64,000 nt of DNA from Xenophilus aerolatus (lineage in GTDB: Bacteria > Pseudomonadota > Gammaproteobacteria > Burkholderiales > Burkholderiaceae_C): positions 620,001-684,000 of the forward strand of contig QAIB01000002.1 of assembly GCA_030418545.1 (NCBI GenBank), in the 5' to 3' direction. The notes under the pieces were generated by a model that worked only from the letters and a program-made list of their open reading frames with translations, was not told the DNA's origin and searched no databases. Positions 20,276 through 28,877 of the stretch are shown here, piece after piece. The translations under genes and the position numbers were made by a program. How positions within the stretch are numbered: the stretch's first letter is position 1; the number at the start of each line of letters is the position of its first letter.

Positions 20276-22267
20276 TCATTGGATGGACAGGTAGCGCCGT
20301 CGCCCGATCTTCCATGACACGCTCCCGCCTCGCATTGTGGCGACGAGTTGCTGCCCCAGCCGCTGTTCAAGCACCGGCTTCCAAGGCACCAAGCTGAACC
20401 CCATACCCTCATCGAGCAGTGCGTAGCGTCCGCTGGCAAGCATCACGCTGCGCCGGTAGATGCCGGCCACGCGCTGGCCGTCAGCCACGGGGCGATACCC
20501 CAAGCCGGTTTCGGCGGCAATGTCCTTCGCGGCGAGCGTCAGTTCCCGGTCGCGCAGCGTGCCCAGCAGGTTGCGCGCCAAGATCACGCGCTGCCCGCGC
20601 CGCTCGGCCAGCCCCTGTTCCGTCAGGAAGTTGGCACGCTGCTGCATTGCCTGCTTGGCCTCGCTACCAAAACCCAAATCACCCAAGCCGGAGCCGCCGC
20701 CGATCAACTGCTGGTCGAGCCAGGTGGCGCCGATGACGCGAGCTTGACGCTCAATGGGCAGGTGCGATTTTAGCTCCACGGCCACGCCGCCCAGGCGCTG
20801 CGCGTCGTACTGGCGGCCACGCTCGGGCAGGTCGTCCGGCACCTTCCATAGCCCCTCGGCCACGCGCTCCACGATGCCAGCCCGGCGCAGGGCTTCCAGG
20901 CGCCGGACATGGGCTGCCACGACTTCTTGCGGATCGCGGCCAGGGACAGTCTGCCCTTGCGCGATGGCAAGGTGATGGTCGGTGCGGTACAGGCCATTGC
21001 TTGCCATCGCGGCGATGGTCTTGTCCGCCGCCCGTATCTCGGCAGAGCCTTTCACCTCGACCACCGCGCCCATCGGATACTGCTCCAGTTTCGTCCTGGG
21101 CGACAGCGCGACGTAGTGCGCCTTGCCGTCGATGCCATCGACCACGAGATAGCCCCGGTCGTACAGTTCGTCGGCCAGCCCCTTGCCCGCTACGCGGCCG
21201 ATGATGGAGTGCCCATCTTCGGCCGGCTGGAACACGGCCAGGTCGCGCTGCCTGCCGCCCATCGCACGTTGCATGGTGCGGATGATGTCGCCGCGCTCGC
21301 CCATCGCCCGCAGGGTGGACTCAGCTTCGGCGTGGACGGCACAGGTGCCAGGCTGGGTTTCCGTCGCCAAGCCCATGCGCTGAAGCCGTTGCAGTCGCCC
21401 GACCAGCAGCAGGCGCTGGCGCTGCAGCTTGGGATCATTGAAGCGTTCGATTTTCACCAATCCCTCTACCGCTTCACGCTGCAAGGTTCGATCCAGAGAA
21501 GTCCAGCGCTCCTGCTCCACCTCGCGGGCCAGAGTGCGCTGGATCTCCAGCTCGGTGCGTGGCCCGAGCCATTCGGTGGCCAGCTCCATCGCCCGCTCGC
21601 GCATCCCGCGGGTGATGTACTCCTGCGAGATGATGAGGTCTTTGCCCGTATCGTCCTTGCCGCGCAGCACGACGTGGGTGTGCGGGTTGTCGGTGTTCCA
21701 GTGATCCACCGCCACCCAGTCCAGCCGGGTGCCCAGATCAGCCTCCATGCGCTGCATCAGGTGGCGGGTATAGGTGCGCAGGTCTTCGAGTTGGTCGGCA
21801 TGCTCGGGCGAGACGATGAAGCGGAACTGGTGACGGTCGCCCCGCCCGCGTTCCTCGAAAGCTGCCGTGTCCGCCTCGTCGGTGATGGTCCCATAGGCCC
21901 GTCCCTGTTCGCCCTGGCGATCCACGCCTTCGCGCCCGATGTAACGCAGGTGCTGCACCGTCGATTTGCCGCTGGCCTGCTGCAAATACACCAGCCGAAC
22001 CTTGACCGTGGCCCGGCGTGAATAGGCAGTCAAGGACTGGCCCGTGAAGCTCGCCGCCGTATGCCCGCGCCCCAGACGAGAACCAGGCGCCTTGCCGGTG
22101 GTTTTGCCCCTCACCTTGCCACCCATTCCGCGCTTGCCGCCTGTAACGCCAGCCGCCTTGCTGGTCTGACGCAGCACCTGCGCAATGAAGGTGTCGCCGC
22201 GCTGCTTCGGCTTGCCTGGCCGCACGCGGAAACGGTCATCACCATCCGAGTTTCCGCGCTGGCTCAT
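20276..22267 (-). CDS. rlxS: Relaxase, VirD2-like with DUF3363 C-terminus
   Basis: A 663-residue relaxase that would nick the transfer origin and lead the strand into the recipient. The N-terminal domain carries VKVRLVYLQQASGKSTVQHL and the metal-binding histidines in DNPHTHVVLRG. The long C-terminal part is the DUF3363 type found in Tn4371-family relaxases. I chose the ATG at 22267 because it overlaps the preceding ORF by ATGA; the longer reading is unsupported. It closes the minus-strand parA-to-rlxS operon. Confidence 0.9.
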   Translation of the reverse strand: MSQRGNSDGDDRFRVRPGKPKQRGDTFIAQVLRQTSKAAGVTGGKRGMGGKVRGKTTGKAPGSRLGRGHTAASFTGQSLTAYSRRATVKVRLVYLQQASGKSTVQHLRYIGREGVDRQGEQGRAYGTITDEADTAAFEERGRGDRHQFRFIVSPEHADQLEDLRTYTRHLMQRMEADLGTRLDWVAVDHWNTDNPHTHVVLRGKDDTGKDLIISQEYITRGMRERAMELATEWLGPRTELEIQRTLAREVEQERWTSLDRTLQREAVEGLVKIERFNDPKLQRQRLLLVGRLQRLQRMGLATETQPGTCAVHAEAESTLRAMGERGDIIRTMQRAMGGRQRDLAVFQPAEDGHSIIGRVAGKGLADELYDRGYLVVDGIDGKAHYVALSPRTKLEQYPMGAVVEVKGSAEIRAADKTIAAMASNGLYRTDHHLAIAQGQTVPGRDPQEVVAAHVRRLEALRRAGIVERVAEGLWKVPDDLPERGRQYDAQRLGGVAVELKSHLPIERQARVIGATWLDQQLIGGGSGLGDLGFGSEAKQAMQQRANFLTEQGLAERRGQRVILARNLLGTLRDRELTLAAKDIAAETGLGYRPVADGQRVAGIYRRSVMLASGRYALLDEGMGFSLVPWKPVLEQRLGQQLVATMRGGSVSWKIGRRRYLSIQ

Positions 22268-22719
22268 GATGCGCCTCCAGCCAAGCCCATCGCGCCCGAG
22301 CGGATGCGGCACACGGTGTTCCCAATGCCTGCATGGCATTTGCGCTGTTGGCGGCACGAAGCCACCCTGTGGCGCGTGCTGCCCCAAACCCATGTGCAGA
22401 CTGGCTTTGCGCGCACCGTGGTGCCGCGCCCTTCAATCTTGCCTTCCGCCTTTGCCCCTCGCTGGCGCTCCGGGCAGCGGCGGCCCGGCGGCGCTGCTGC
22501 ACGAGCAGCCAGCACGCCGGCGAACGCAGCGACGGCCACAGGCCGGGCGCGTTCGAGGCAAGACACCTGCACGTTGGACGGCTGCGCCGAAGGCAGCGCG
22601 AAGTGCGGCGCGGATGCGCTCGCACTGCACGCGCGACGACACGGCGACGGCCAGCAGCACGACACGCCCGATGGCACGACAAGATGCACGGCAACGTGCA
22701 GCAAGTCGGCGGCCATCAT
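22264..22719 (-). CDS. Hypothetical protein linking traF and relaxase genes
   Basis: A 151-residue ORF rich in Ala, Arg and Cys, with a hydrophobic N-terminal third. I recognise no domain. The case for it being real is its fit: its ATG overlaps the traF stop by four bases and its stop overlaps the relaxase ATG by four bases, the same ATGA pattern as every other junction in this operon. The biased composition and a competing ORF in another frame (22239-22694) lower confidence. Confidence 0.5.
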   Translation of the reverse strand: MMAADLLHVAVHLVVPSGVSCCWPSPCRRACSASASAPHFALPSAQPSNVQVSCLERARPVAVAAFAGVLAARAAAPPGRRCPERQRGAKAEGKIEGRGTTVRAKPVCTWVWGSTRHRVASCRQQRKCHAGIGNTVCRIRSGAMGLAGGAS

Positions 22720-23312
22720 GGGCGGGACTCCAGCCAGACCGGATGCGCGACGCCAATCACGGCGCCCACACTGACCGGCCCGAAATACCGGCTGTCGAAC
22801 GACGCCGGGTTGGTCACACTGAGCAGGAACAGTTCACCGGGTTCGAGGCGACGGCACTGCTGCCAGGATGGCAGCGGCCGGCCCCAGCGGTCGGCAGGCA
22901 GCACAGCGGCCGAAGGCACGCCGTCGATGCGGACGATGCGGCCAGTGATGCACACCTCCTGCGGCGCGATGGCGCCCACGCGCTTGAGCAGCGGCACGCG
23001 CGCCGGCAGGTAGCCGCGCTGCGCGGCCAGCGCGGCGGCGTCTGGCGGCAGCGTGGTCAGGACGATGCTGCCCACTTCCAGCCGACGCGGCAGCGAGCCG
23101 GTGCCGTGGCGCTGCGGATTGACGCGATACCAGCCGACCGCCACGCTGTCGGACGGGTTGTAGATCAGGCGCGGCAGCGGCTGCACGAAGGACGCCCAGG
23201 CCAGCGCAGCGAGGCCGCAGGCGGACAGGCCCGCCAGTACGAGGCGAGCGCGCAAACGTGCGCGGGGCGAGCGAGGACGCGACGCGGCGCCGGCAGTCGA
23301 AACGGCGGTCAT
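22716..23312 (-). CDS. traF: TraF conjugal transfer signal peptidase (S26 family)
   Basis: A 198-residue S26-type peptidase that matures the TrbC pilin. A membrane anchor (about residues 24-45) is followed by the catalytic Ser in NPSDSVAVGWYR and the catalytic Lys in PLLKRVGA. The C-terminal SFDSRYFGPV matches TraF/LepB. The start at 23312 makes a four-base overlap with the DUF2840 gene. It should act on the pilin encoded by trbC at the left edge. Confidence 0.88.
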   Translation of the reverse strand: MTAVSTAGAASRPRSPRARLRARLVLAGLSACGLAALAWASFVQPLPRLIYNPSDSVAVGWYRVNPQRHGTGSLPRRLEVGSIVLTTLPPDAAALAAQRGYLPARVPLLKRVGAIAPQEVCITGRIVRIDGVPSAAVLPADRWGRPLPSWQQCRRLEPGELFLLSVTNPASFDSRYFGPVSVGAVIGVAHPVWLESRP

Positions 23313-23854
23313 GGCAGTGCCCTCCCGGTCAGCCAGGCGGCGTGCCGCTCGGCGGTGTATTCGGGCAGCGGCAGACGCGCAGCGAGCCGGTTGGCGAGCG
23401 TGCGCCAGTACACGGGCGAAGCGGCGGATGGCGCGATGCCTAGCGCCTCGATGGCGTCGATGCGCTCCAGCACGGCGCGCACCTGGTTCTCCCCCTCGGC
23501 GTGCAGCAGCAGGCGCGCGCCCGGCTGCACGCCGGGGATGCGCTGCGCCGCATCCAGCGGCGTGCAAGCCTGCATCACCATGAGCTGCCAGCGGATCGTG
23601 CCGTAGTCGTTGGCCTGCCAGCGGATGCGGCTGAACATGGCGCCCGGCAGGAACACCGCGCAGCGCCGCCAGCGGTCGAGCTGGAGCGTGCGCGCAGGTT
23701 CGCCGAAGCGCAGGTAGAGCTTGAAGCGCGGTTCGATGTAGGCCAGCGCCACGCGCGTCAGCGGCGTGCTGGCAGGCTGGCCGGAAGGTGCTGCGTGCGC
23801 AGCCGTGGCCGCGCACGCAACAGGCGCGGCGGCAGACGAAACGGATGCAGTCAT
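23309..23854 (-). CDS. DUF2840 protein
   Basis: A 181-residue protein with the DUF2840 pattern: LTRVALAYIEPRFKLYLRFG, then WRRCAVFLPGAMFSRIRWQANDYGT. The first 40 residues are low-complexity alanine. It lies between traF and a ribbon-helix-helix gene, with ATGA overlaps on both sides. Its biochemical role is unknown, but it is a constant member of this ICE operon. Confidence 0.8.
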   Translation of the reverse strand: MTASVSSAAAPVACAATAAHAAPSGQPASTPLTRVALAYIEPRFKLYLRFGEPARTLQLDRWRRCAVFLPGAMFSRIRWQANDYGTIRWQLMVMQACTPLDAAQRIPGVQPGARLLLHAEGENQVRAVLERIDAIEALGIAPSAASPVYWRTLANRLAARLPLPEYTAERHAAWLTGRALP

Positions 23855-24135
23855 GGGGTGTTCTCCCTGCGGTGCTCTGGAAACTCCCGCTCCAGCAGGC
23901 CGCGCAGCAGGTCGGCCACGGTCACGCCCTGCGTGAAGGCCGACACCTTGATGCGCGCCCGCATCGCGGGCGTGATGTCGAGGGTCAGGCGAGCCGTGTA
24001 GAGGTCGCCCTTGCCCAGCGCATCGGCATCGCCCTGGCGAATCCACGCCTCGGCGTGCGGATTCGCGGGCGGACGCGCGCCGATGCCGACGCGCTTGGCC
24101 GTGCGTTTGCTGTTCGGTGGCGGCGTCGTTGTCAT
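23851..24135 (-). CDS. Ribbon-helix-helix partition-associated protein
   Basis: A 94-residue protein with a basic N-terminus and the C-terminal pattern YTARLTLDITPAMRARIKVS then GVTVADLLRGLLE, a ribbon-helix-helix fold. Immediately downstream of parA, it could be the DNA-binding partner or autoregulator of that pair. The start at 24135 gives the ATGA overlap with parA; a start at 24144 is possible. Confidence 0.7.
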   Translation of the reverse strand: MTTTPPPNSKRTAKRVGIGARPPANPHAEAWIRQGDADALGKGDLYTARLTLDITPAMRARIKVSAFTQGVTVADLLRGLLEREFPEHRRENTP

Positions 24136-24770
24136 GTCGTCCACCGCAATAGTTCATCGACCAGCGCAGTGATTTCGCGTGCGGCGGTGCTGTCCGGCGC
24201 CGTCTCGCGTGCAAGCCGGCCAGCGGCGACGCTGTCGGCGAACACGATGCGCTGATGCACTTCCGCGCGCAGCGCAGGAAGCGGTTGGTCGGCCAGAGCC
24301 TGGCGCGCTTCGCGCCCGATCACGGTGGTGCTGACGCGCCGATTGATGACGAAGGCCGCGCGCAGCGCTGGCCGAAACACCTGCGCCTCACGGATCAGCG
24401 CCACCATCTCCGCGCTGGCCCACAGGTCATAGGGGCTGGGCTGCACGGGAATCAGCACGCGCTCGGCCGCCAGCAGCGCGGAACGCGCCAAGGCAGCGAT
24501 CCTGGGCGGGCCGTCGATGATGACGTGATCGGCCCGCCTGGCGAGTTCTGGCGCCTCTTGGTGCAGCGTTTCGCGTGCGAGGCCCACGGCGCTGAACAGC
24601 CTTGGCAAGCCTTGCTGGCTTCTGCGCTGTGTCCAGTCTAGCGATGAACCCTGCGGGTCGGCGTCCAGCAGCATGACATGCTGCCCGCGCATCGCCAGCT
24701 CGCCGGCGATGTGCGTGGCGAGCGTGGTCTTGCCCACGCCGCCTTTCTGATTGAGCAGAGCAACGATCAT
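24132..24770 (-). CDS. parA: ParA-family partition ATPase
   Basis: A 212-residue ParA/MinD-type ATPase. It has the deviant Walker A KGGVGKTT near the N-terminus, LLDADPQGSSLDW, and the HVIIDGPPR Walker B-like region. It lacks an N-terminal helix-turn-helix, so it is a small ParA. I use MIVALLNQKGG at 24770. It would segregate or stabilise the excised circular ICE, with the adjacent ribbon-helix-helix protein and perhaps the distant ParB-like protein. Confidence 0.88.
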   Translation of the reverse strand: MIVALLNQKGGVGKTTLATHIAGELAMRGQHVMLLDADPQGSSLDWTQRRSQQGLPRLFSAVGLARETLHQEAPELARRADHVIIDGPPRIAALARSALLAAERVLIPVQPSPYDLWASAEMVALIREAQVFRPALRAAFVINRRVSTTVIGREARQALADQPLPALRAEVHQRIVFADSVAAGRLARETAPDSTAAREITALVDELLRWTT

Positions 24771-24935
24771 GGCTTGGCCCTCCATGCTGGAAAGCCGGGC
24801 TTTTGCTGCTGCCTTTCATGCCGTGTGGTGGTTATCCACCGTGGCGCGGCGCTTCTACTAAAAGTTAGAGAATTTAAGTTAGGGAAGTTAGAGGGACGCG
24901 AAACCCAGTGCTGGCGCGGGTTTGCGGCCGATTTT

Positions 24936-24999
24936 GTTGCCTGATAGCACGAGGATTCGTTGCCTGATAGCACGACACCTCTGTTGCCTGATAGCACGA
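24936..24999. repeat. Three 17-bp direct repeats, iteron-like
   Basis: GTTGCCTGATAGCACGA occurs without mismatch at 24936-24952, 24959-24975 and 24983-24999, with starts 23 and 24 bases apart. The array lies between parA and repA, just after the repA stop. Beyond it, toward parA, is an AT-richer stretch with repeated AGTTAG (about 24865-24896). Iterons next to an AT-rich region and a replication-initiator gene are the layout of a plasmid origin, so RepA binding here is likely but inferred. Confidence 0.72.
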
Positions 25000-25023
25000 G
25001 TCCATCCACAGACTCTCCCGAAG

Positions 25024-25869
25024 TTATCCCCGTGCCGTTTGCGGCACGGGCCGGAAGGTCAGCAGCGGCGAGGAAATCCCGGACGCGTGCTCGATGCCCA
25101 ACAGGTAGCCCGGCAAGGCTTGCCGCGCCACCAGCGCCCGCAGGTCGGCGGCGAAGTCGTAGTAGCGCGCCACGCTGCCCGATTTGCGGTACAGGTGCTG
25201 GAAGTCGAATTGCCAGCCGCCCGGCTGCCGCCCGCCGTGCTTGCGCACCAGGCGGTACAGCCACCGCTCGATGCCGCCCGTGAGCCGGAAATACGCCGGG
25301 TCGATGGTCAGCACCAGGGCGGCGTCGAGCACGCCGGCAAAGAACCAGTCCGGCAGGATCAGTTCGAGGCCCAGCGGCGTGCCGCTGGCATCGGCCAGTT
25401 CCTTCCACTCGTTGATCCAGGAAAACCGATGCAATCGCCGCCCGGTCGTCTCGCGGATGGACGTGGCCACCGTGGTCGATTGCAGCCGATCCAGCGCAGC
25501 CTTGAGGCGCTGGTAGTCGCGCAGCGACGTACCGCGCCCAATGAAGCGCAGCACCTCGTAGGGGCGTACCTGCATCAAGCGCGAAGGCCGCAGGCCCGCG
25601 TCGCGCGCCTCCACGATCTGGCTGGCGGCCCAGATCAGGATGTCGGCATCCCAGATCGTGGCGATGCCGTGCTCCTGCGTGCCTTCCACGCGGATCGTCA
25701 CGTTGCCCGCCCGGAAGTCGATGGGCTTGACCCGTTTGGACTTCGCCAGCGAGAAGAACGGAAAGGCCATCAAGTCCTGGCTGTCGCGTGGCGCCATGTC
25801 GCCCGGCAGCGCGCGAAACAGGTCGAGCTGTTCGCGCTCCTGCAAGGGTGTGGACATGGCGAAGGCCAT
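25024..25869 (-). CDS. repA: Replication initiator RepA (RPA family)
   Basis: A 281-residue protein with the replication initiator protein A pattern: LMAFPFFSLAKSKRVKPIDF, then a winged-helix-like core ending GYLLGIEHASG. Tn4371-type ICEs carry this gene near parA, and it may allow limited plasmid-like replication of the excised circle. A start at 25857 (MSTPLQ) is equally possible. The iteron-like repeats lie 25 bases past its stop. Confidence 0.85.
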   Translation of the reverse strand: MAFAMSTPLQEREQLDLFRALPGDMAPRDSQDLMAFPFFSLAKSKRVKPIDFRAGNVTIRVEGTQEHGIATIWDADILIWAASQIVEARDAGLRPSRLMQVRPYEVLRFIGRGTSLRDYQRLKAALDRLQSTTVATSIRETTGRRLHRFSWINEWKELADASGTPLGLELILPDWFFAGVLDAALVLTIDPAYFRLTGGIERWLYRLVRKHGGRQPGGWQFDFQHLYRKSGSVARYYDFAADLRALVARQALPGYLLGIEHASGISSPLLTFRPVPQTARG

Positions 25870-25883
25870 CCACGCGCCGCCGA

Positions 25884-26165
25884 TCAGCGCGCACGGCTGT
25901 CGGCCGAGTGGTGCTCGGCGTACTCGGGATCGGAAGTCGTCTCGAAACTGCGGTCGGCGGCCCAGGCATCGAGGTCGGCCACGGCGTACATGACCCGCCG
26001 GCCGAACTTGCGAAAGCGCGGGCCGCCGCCGATCACGCGCTGCTTTTCCAGCGTGCGCGGCGACAGGCGCAGGTACTCGGCGGCTTCGTCGTTGGTGAGA
26101 TAGCGTTGGGGCTGCGCGGCAGCGGTCGAGACAGCGGCGGCAGGCCGCAAGGGAGCAGGACGCAT
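25884..26165 (-). CDS. AlpA/MerR-like helix-turn-helix protein
   Basis: A 93-residue protein with the excisionase-like pattern RYLTNDEAAEYLRLSPRTLEKQRV then GPRFRKFGRRVMYAVADLDAWAADR. The start at 26165 has a GGAGG ribosome site; the reading can extend to 26210. Small proteins of this kind regulate ICE maintenance genes or act as recombination directionality factors. Position upstream of repA favours control of the repA-parA operon. Confidence 0.78.
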   Translation of the reverse strand: MRPAPLRPAAAVSTAAAQPQRYLTNDEAAEYLRLSPRTLEKQRVIGGGPRFRKFGRRVMYAVADLDAWAADRSFETTSDPEYAEHHSADSRAR

Positions 26166-26248
26166 GGTGTGAACCTCCATAGCTTTCAAAGCTCCGGCCA
26201 CACAGCGCAACCGGATGGAGGCAGTCTCAGAAAACGCGGCCCACTTGC

Positions 26249-27016
26249 TCAGGGTCGTTTTGCGTCGCCTTCAAAACGACCCTTCTCAAGCGGCGCAAGC
26301 TGTGCTAGGCGGCGATAGCCGCCGCGCATCAGCGCATCGCCACGCCGCACCAAGCGGCGCACCTTGGAGCGCAAGCCGCCGTCGGCGTACCAGTCGGCCA
26401 CGGCGTCGGCACCGAACAAGCCTTCGCCGACCTCACGCGAGGACGCGCCCGCCAGGGTCGCGTCGAGCGCCTGCAAGGTGTGCAGTTCCAGCAGCGCGGA
26501 AGGTGTTGGCCTGGGCGTGGCGGCGAAGGTCACGCCGGGCACATGACCGCGCACAGGCGCGGCAGTGCCGCCGCGATGGGCATAGGCGACAGCCATGCCG
26601 TCTTCCAGGCCGGGGGCCAGCGCAAAGCGCAGGCAATGGCCTGGGCTGCGCGCGATCAGCGCCAGCCGTTTGCCGTCATGGAGCAGTTGCTTATGGCCAG
26701 GGATGCGCCAGAACGCGAAGATCGAGGCATCGGGTGGCGGATCTTCATCCGGGTAGAGCTGCACCATCGCAGCGTGGCCGGGCAGCCAGGCCGGATGCGC
26801 GTCGCGCGCATCCAGGGCCGGGTCTTCCAGCAGGCGCAAGCCCCAGCGTTGCGCCGCTTCCTGTGCCGCCTGCGACCGACGACGATGGCGCAGCCAGTCG
26901 AGCCGGTAGTCGGGGTGCCTGCGCAGGTACTCCCAGGCGAGCGCAAGGCTGTCCAGATGCAGCACGTACAGATACGCGGCAGTCGGATACCAAGGCTCGG
27001 CGGCGCGGTCGGCCAT
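26249..27016 (-). CDS. DUF2285 protein
   Basis: A 255-residue protein. The N-terminus (WYPTAAYLYVLHLDSLALAW) is followed by YLRRHPDYRLDW, typical of the transcriptional-regulator-like half; the C-terminal half is DUF2285, ending with GGLRSKVRRLVRRG. The family is a fixed part of Tn4371-type and related ICEs, and some relatives act in controlling transfer genes. It is upstream of the AlpA-like gene with an 83-base gap. Confidence 0.78.
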   Translation of the reverse strand: MADRAAEPWYPTAAYLYVLHLDSLALAWEYLRRHPDYRLDWLRHRRRSQAAQEAAQRWGLRLLEDPALDARDAHPAWLPGHAAMVQLYPDEDPPPDASIFAFWRIPGHKQLLHDGKRLALIARSPGHCLRFALAPGLEDGMAVAYAHRGGTAAPVRGHVPGVTFAATPRPTPSALLELHTLQALDATLAGASSREVGEGLFGADAVADWYADGGLRSKVRRLVRRGDALMRGGYRRLAQLAPLEKGRFEGDAKRP

Positions 27017-27325
27017 GACGCAACCTCCTGGGAACAGGAATCGCCGCCACGGCTGGGCTACGCGCTACATCGCCATCGTCAGAACGTCATGGGTAAAAAT
27101 GGTGACTGGGGTTGTCAAGACCGATTGGCTCCGATGCGTTGCGGTTTCCGTCTCAATGCGGCGGTGGCAGCGCCCCGACCGTGGGACGCCGTATCGGCCA
27201 GCCTGCCGCAACCCAAGCCAGGCATCATGACTGTTTCGATCAGACTGGCCGGGGTATGCCGCAAGAATCCCGATTGAGACCTGCCCGGCATGACGCCAGA
27301 CTGAAAAAGTCACAGTAGGCCGTAT
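27017..27325. other. Non-coding stretch between DUF2285 and DUF2958
   Basis: About 310 bases. An 82-codon minus-strand reading (27065-27313) exists but has no recognisable pattern or ribosome site. The promoter of the DUF2285-alpA-repA series is probably here. Confidence 0.4.
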
Positions 27326-27673
27326 TCAGTCCGGGATCGCTCCGTCGCGCTCGGCCAGCCGGGTGTATTCCGACAGCGTGCGCGTGGGGCGGAAATAGAG
27401 GTCGCGTAGCACGGGCTGCTGGCGCGGCCCGACGATGCCGGCCAGGTCGGACAGCTTCACCGTCCCCAGCTCTGGCATCCCCAGCCCGAGGTCGATCAGG
27501 CCGTAGGCCGTATCGCCGTCCGCAGGATCGAGCGCGGCCAGCAGCCAGGTCACATGCGCGTCCGGCGTGAACAACCGCACCACGGGCACCGGGTCGATGG
27601 CCTCGCCAGCGGCGCGGGCCTTGCCGTGGGCCAGCAGGCGCGCGCGGTCGTCCTCGGTGATGAGTGCCGTCAT
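27326..27673 (-). CDS. DUF2958 protein, copy 1
   Basis: A 115-residue protein with the DUF2958 pattern ALITEDDRARLLAHG, VVRLFTPDAHVTWLLAALDP and LIDLGLGMPELGTVKLSDL. The start at 27673 is preceded by GGAGGG. Function is unknown; the family is typical of plasmid and ICE maintenance regions. A second, diverged copy lies at 35186-35536. Confidence 0.82.
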   Translation of the reverse strand: MTALITEDDRARLLAHGKARAAGEAIDPVPVVRLFTPDAHVTWLLAALDPADGDTAYGLIDLGLGMPELGTVKLSDLAGIVGPRQQPVLRDLYFRPTRTLSEYTRLAERDGAIPD

Positions 27674-27888
27674 GGCGCCACCCTCCGGCCGCACGAATCC
27701 GCCGAAGCGCAAAAGCGCAAAGCCGTACCTGCGGATTTGGGCATAAACACGATGGCGGTTCCGTGATTTCGCGCCTTTGTTGAAACCCGCAAATGCGGAT
27801 TTCTGTAGAAGCGCAGAACAGTGAGCTTTTGATGAATGAGTTAAAGATAACGTGGTTTTAATTGTGCTGCGAATCGACGCTTCTGTCC

Positions 27889-28182
27889 ATGCAGAAGCGA
27901 TCCGTCCAGCCCGGCCGACCGGCCGGCGCCACCACCTTCGACGCCGAGCTGGCTCAAGCCTTCGGCGCGGCGGTGCGTGCGCTGCGCACGGAACGCGGCA
28001 TCGCCCAGGAGACGCTGGCGCACCTGGCCGGCGTCGAGCGTTCGCACATGGGCAAGGTGGAGCGTGGCGAACACCAGCCCACGCTATCGCTGATCTTCAA
28101 GATTGCCGGCGCGCTCGAATGCAGCACGGCGGTGCTGATGAGCGAGGCTGAAAGCCAGCTCGCGGCAGCGGCCCAGCCGTAG
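27889..28182 (+). CDS. XRE-family helix-turn-helix regulator
   Basis: A 97-residue protein with a Cro/CI helix-turn-helix: FGAAVRALRTERGIAQETLAHLAGVERSHMGKVERGEHQPTL in two halves around the turn, ending with a short helical tail. It is divergent from the DUF2958 gene, 215 bases away, so it may control that side. A start at 27862 would add nine residues. In Tn4371-type ICEs a gene of this kind sits at this position. Confidence 0.85.
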   Translation: MQKRSVQPGRPAGATTFDAELAQAFGAAVRALRTERGIAQETLAHLAGVERSHMGKVERGEHQPTLSLIFKIAGALECSTAVLMSEAESQLAAAAQP

Positions 28183-28290
28183 GCGCTGGCCGGGCCGATC
28201 CGGCGCAGCCGGTTCGGCGGCATCGAGGGGCGCCAAGCATCGCGCGGCGGGGATAGCCCACAGGGCTTTCCCCTGGAGTGCAAGCGCCAG

Positions 28291-28402
28291 CGCGTAGCGC
28301 CGCAGGCGCGAAGGCGTGAGGGATTGGAGCCGAATGGCCGTGACGGCTTGCCGGCACGGGGCGCAGCCCGAAAGCCCGGCGGCGCTTGCAGCGCCGACAC
28401 GC
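28291..28402 (+). repeat. Dispersed intergenic repeat, copy A
   Basis: About 110 bases containing GGCGCGAAGGCGTGAGGG, AGCCGAATGGCCGTGA and CACGGGGCGCAGCCCGAAAG in the same order as in copy B at 29461-29570. The two differ mainly by small indels. More distant copies lie at 33833-33930 and 35741-35850. All are in non-coding gaps of the ICE. Confidence 0.7.
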
Positions 28403-28520
28403 CATCCTGGGCTTGCTACGCCACGGGCTGCGGGCCATCCACCGATGAATACCGGCCCTGGTGAACATGCCAAGAGGCACCCGTTGCCGAACCCCGTGCG
28501 TGCGGTGCTGCGATGAGCAG

Positions 28521-28554
28521 CACAGCGCCCCGCCGCAATGGGCGGGGCGCTGTG
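28521..28554 (-). terminator. Hairpin terminator after DUF736 gene
   Basis: A perfect 14-bp stem (CACAGCGCCCCGCC with GGCGGGGCGCTGTG) around a six-base loop, just past the DUF736 stop. It lacks a T tract on the minus strand but its position fits transcript termination or 3' protection. Confidence 0.65.
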
Positions 28555-28562
28555 GGCGGCCG

Positions 28563-28877
28563 TCAGGCCGCCTTGGGCTTGTTGCGCGACCAGATCAGGT
28601 CGTGCGTGCCGTCCTCGTTCTCGATCAGGCGGGCATAGACCGTTGCCGGGAATGAAGGATCGTCCAGGGTCACGGACACGTAGGGGCGTCCGGCCTCGCT
28701 GGTTTTCTTCCACGCCGCGCCGATGTCGTGGCCAGCCGCTTGCAGGCGGAAGTCGGGGGCGCTCTCGTTGTTGCCCTTGTCGTTGGGAACCAGCTTGACC
28801 TTGACGTTGAGCGTCAGGGTGCGGAGCTGGCCGTTGAAGCCGTCTTTGTCTGCGGTGAAGGTGCCGATGTTGGCCAT
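28563..28877 (-). CDS. DUF736 protein
   Basis: A 104-residue protein opening MANIGTFTADKDGFNGQLRT, which is the DUF736 signature, and ending with DGTHDLIWSRNK. The start at 28877 has a GAAAGGAG ribosome site. DUF736 genes are among the most constant cargo of Tn4371-type and other ICEs; the function is unknown. It is a single gene with its own hairpin. Confidence 0.88.
   Translation of the reverse strand: MANIGTFTADKDGFNGQLRTLTLNVKVKLVPNDKGNNESAPDFRLQAAGHDIGAAWKKTSEAGRPYVSVTLDDPSFPATVYARLIENEDGTHDLIWSRNKPKAA

Noticed and set aside
24936-24999. CRISPR array
   Set aside because: Repeats are only 17 bases with 6-7-base spacers and no cas genes; iterons fit better.
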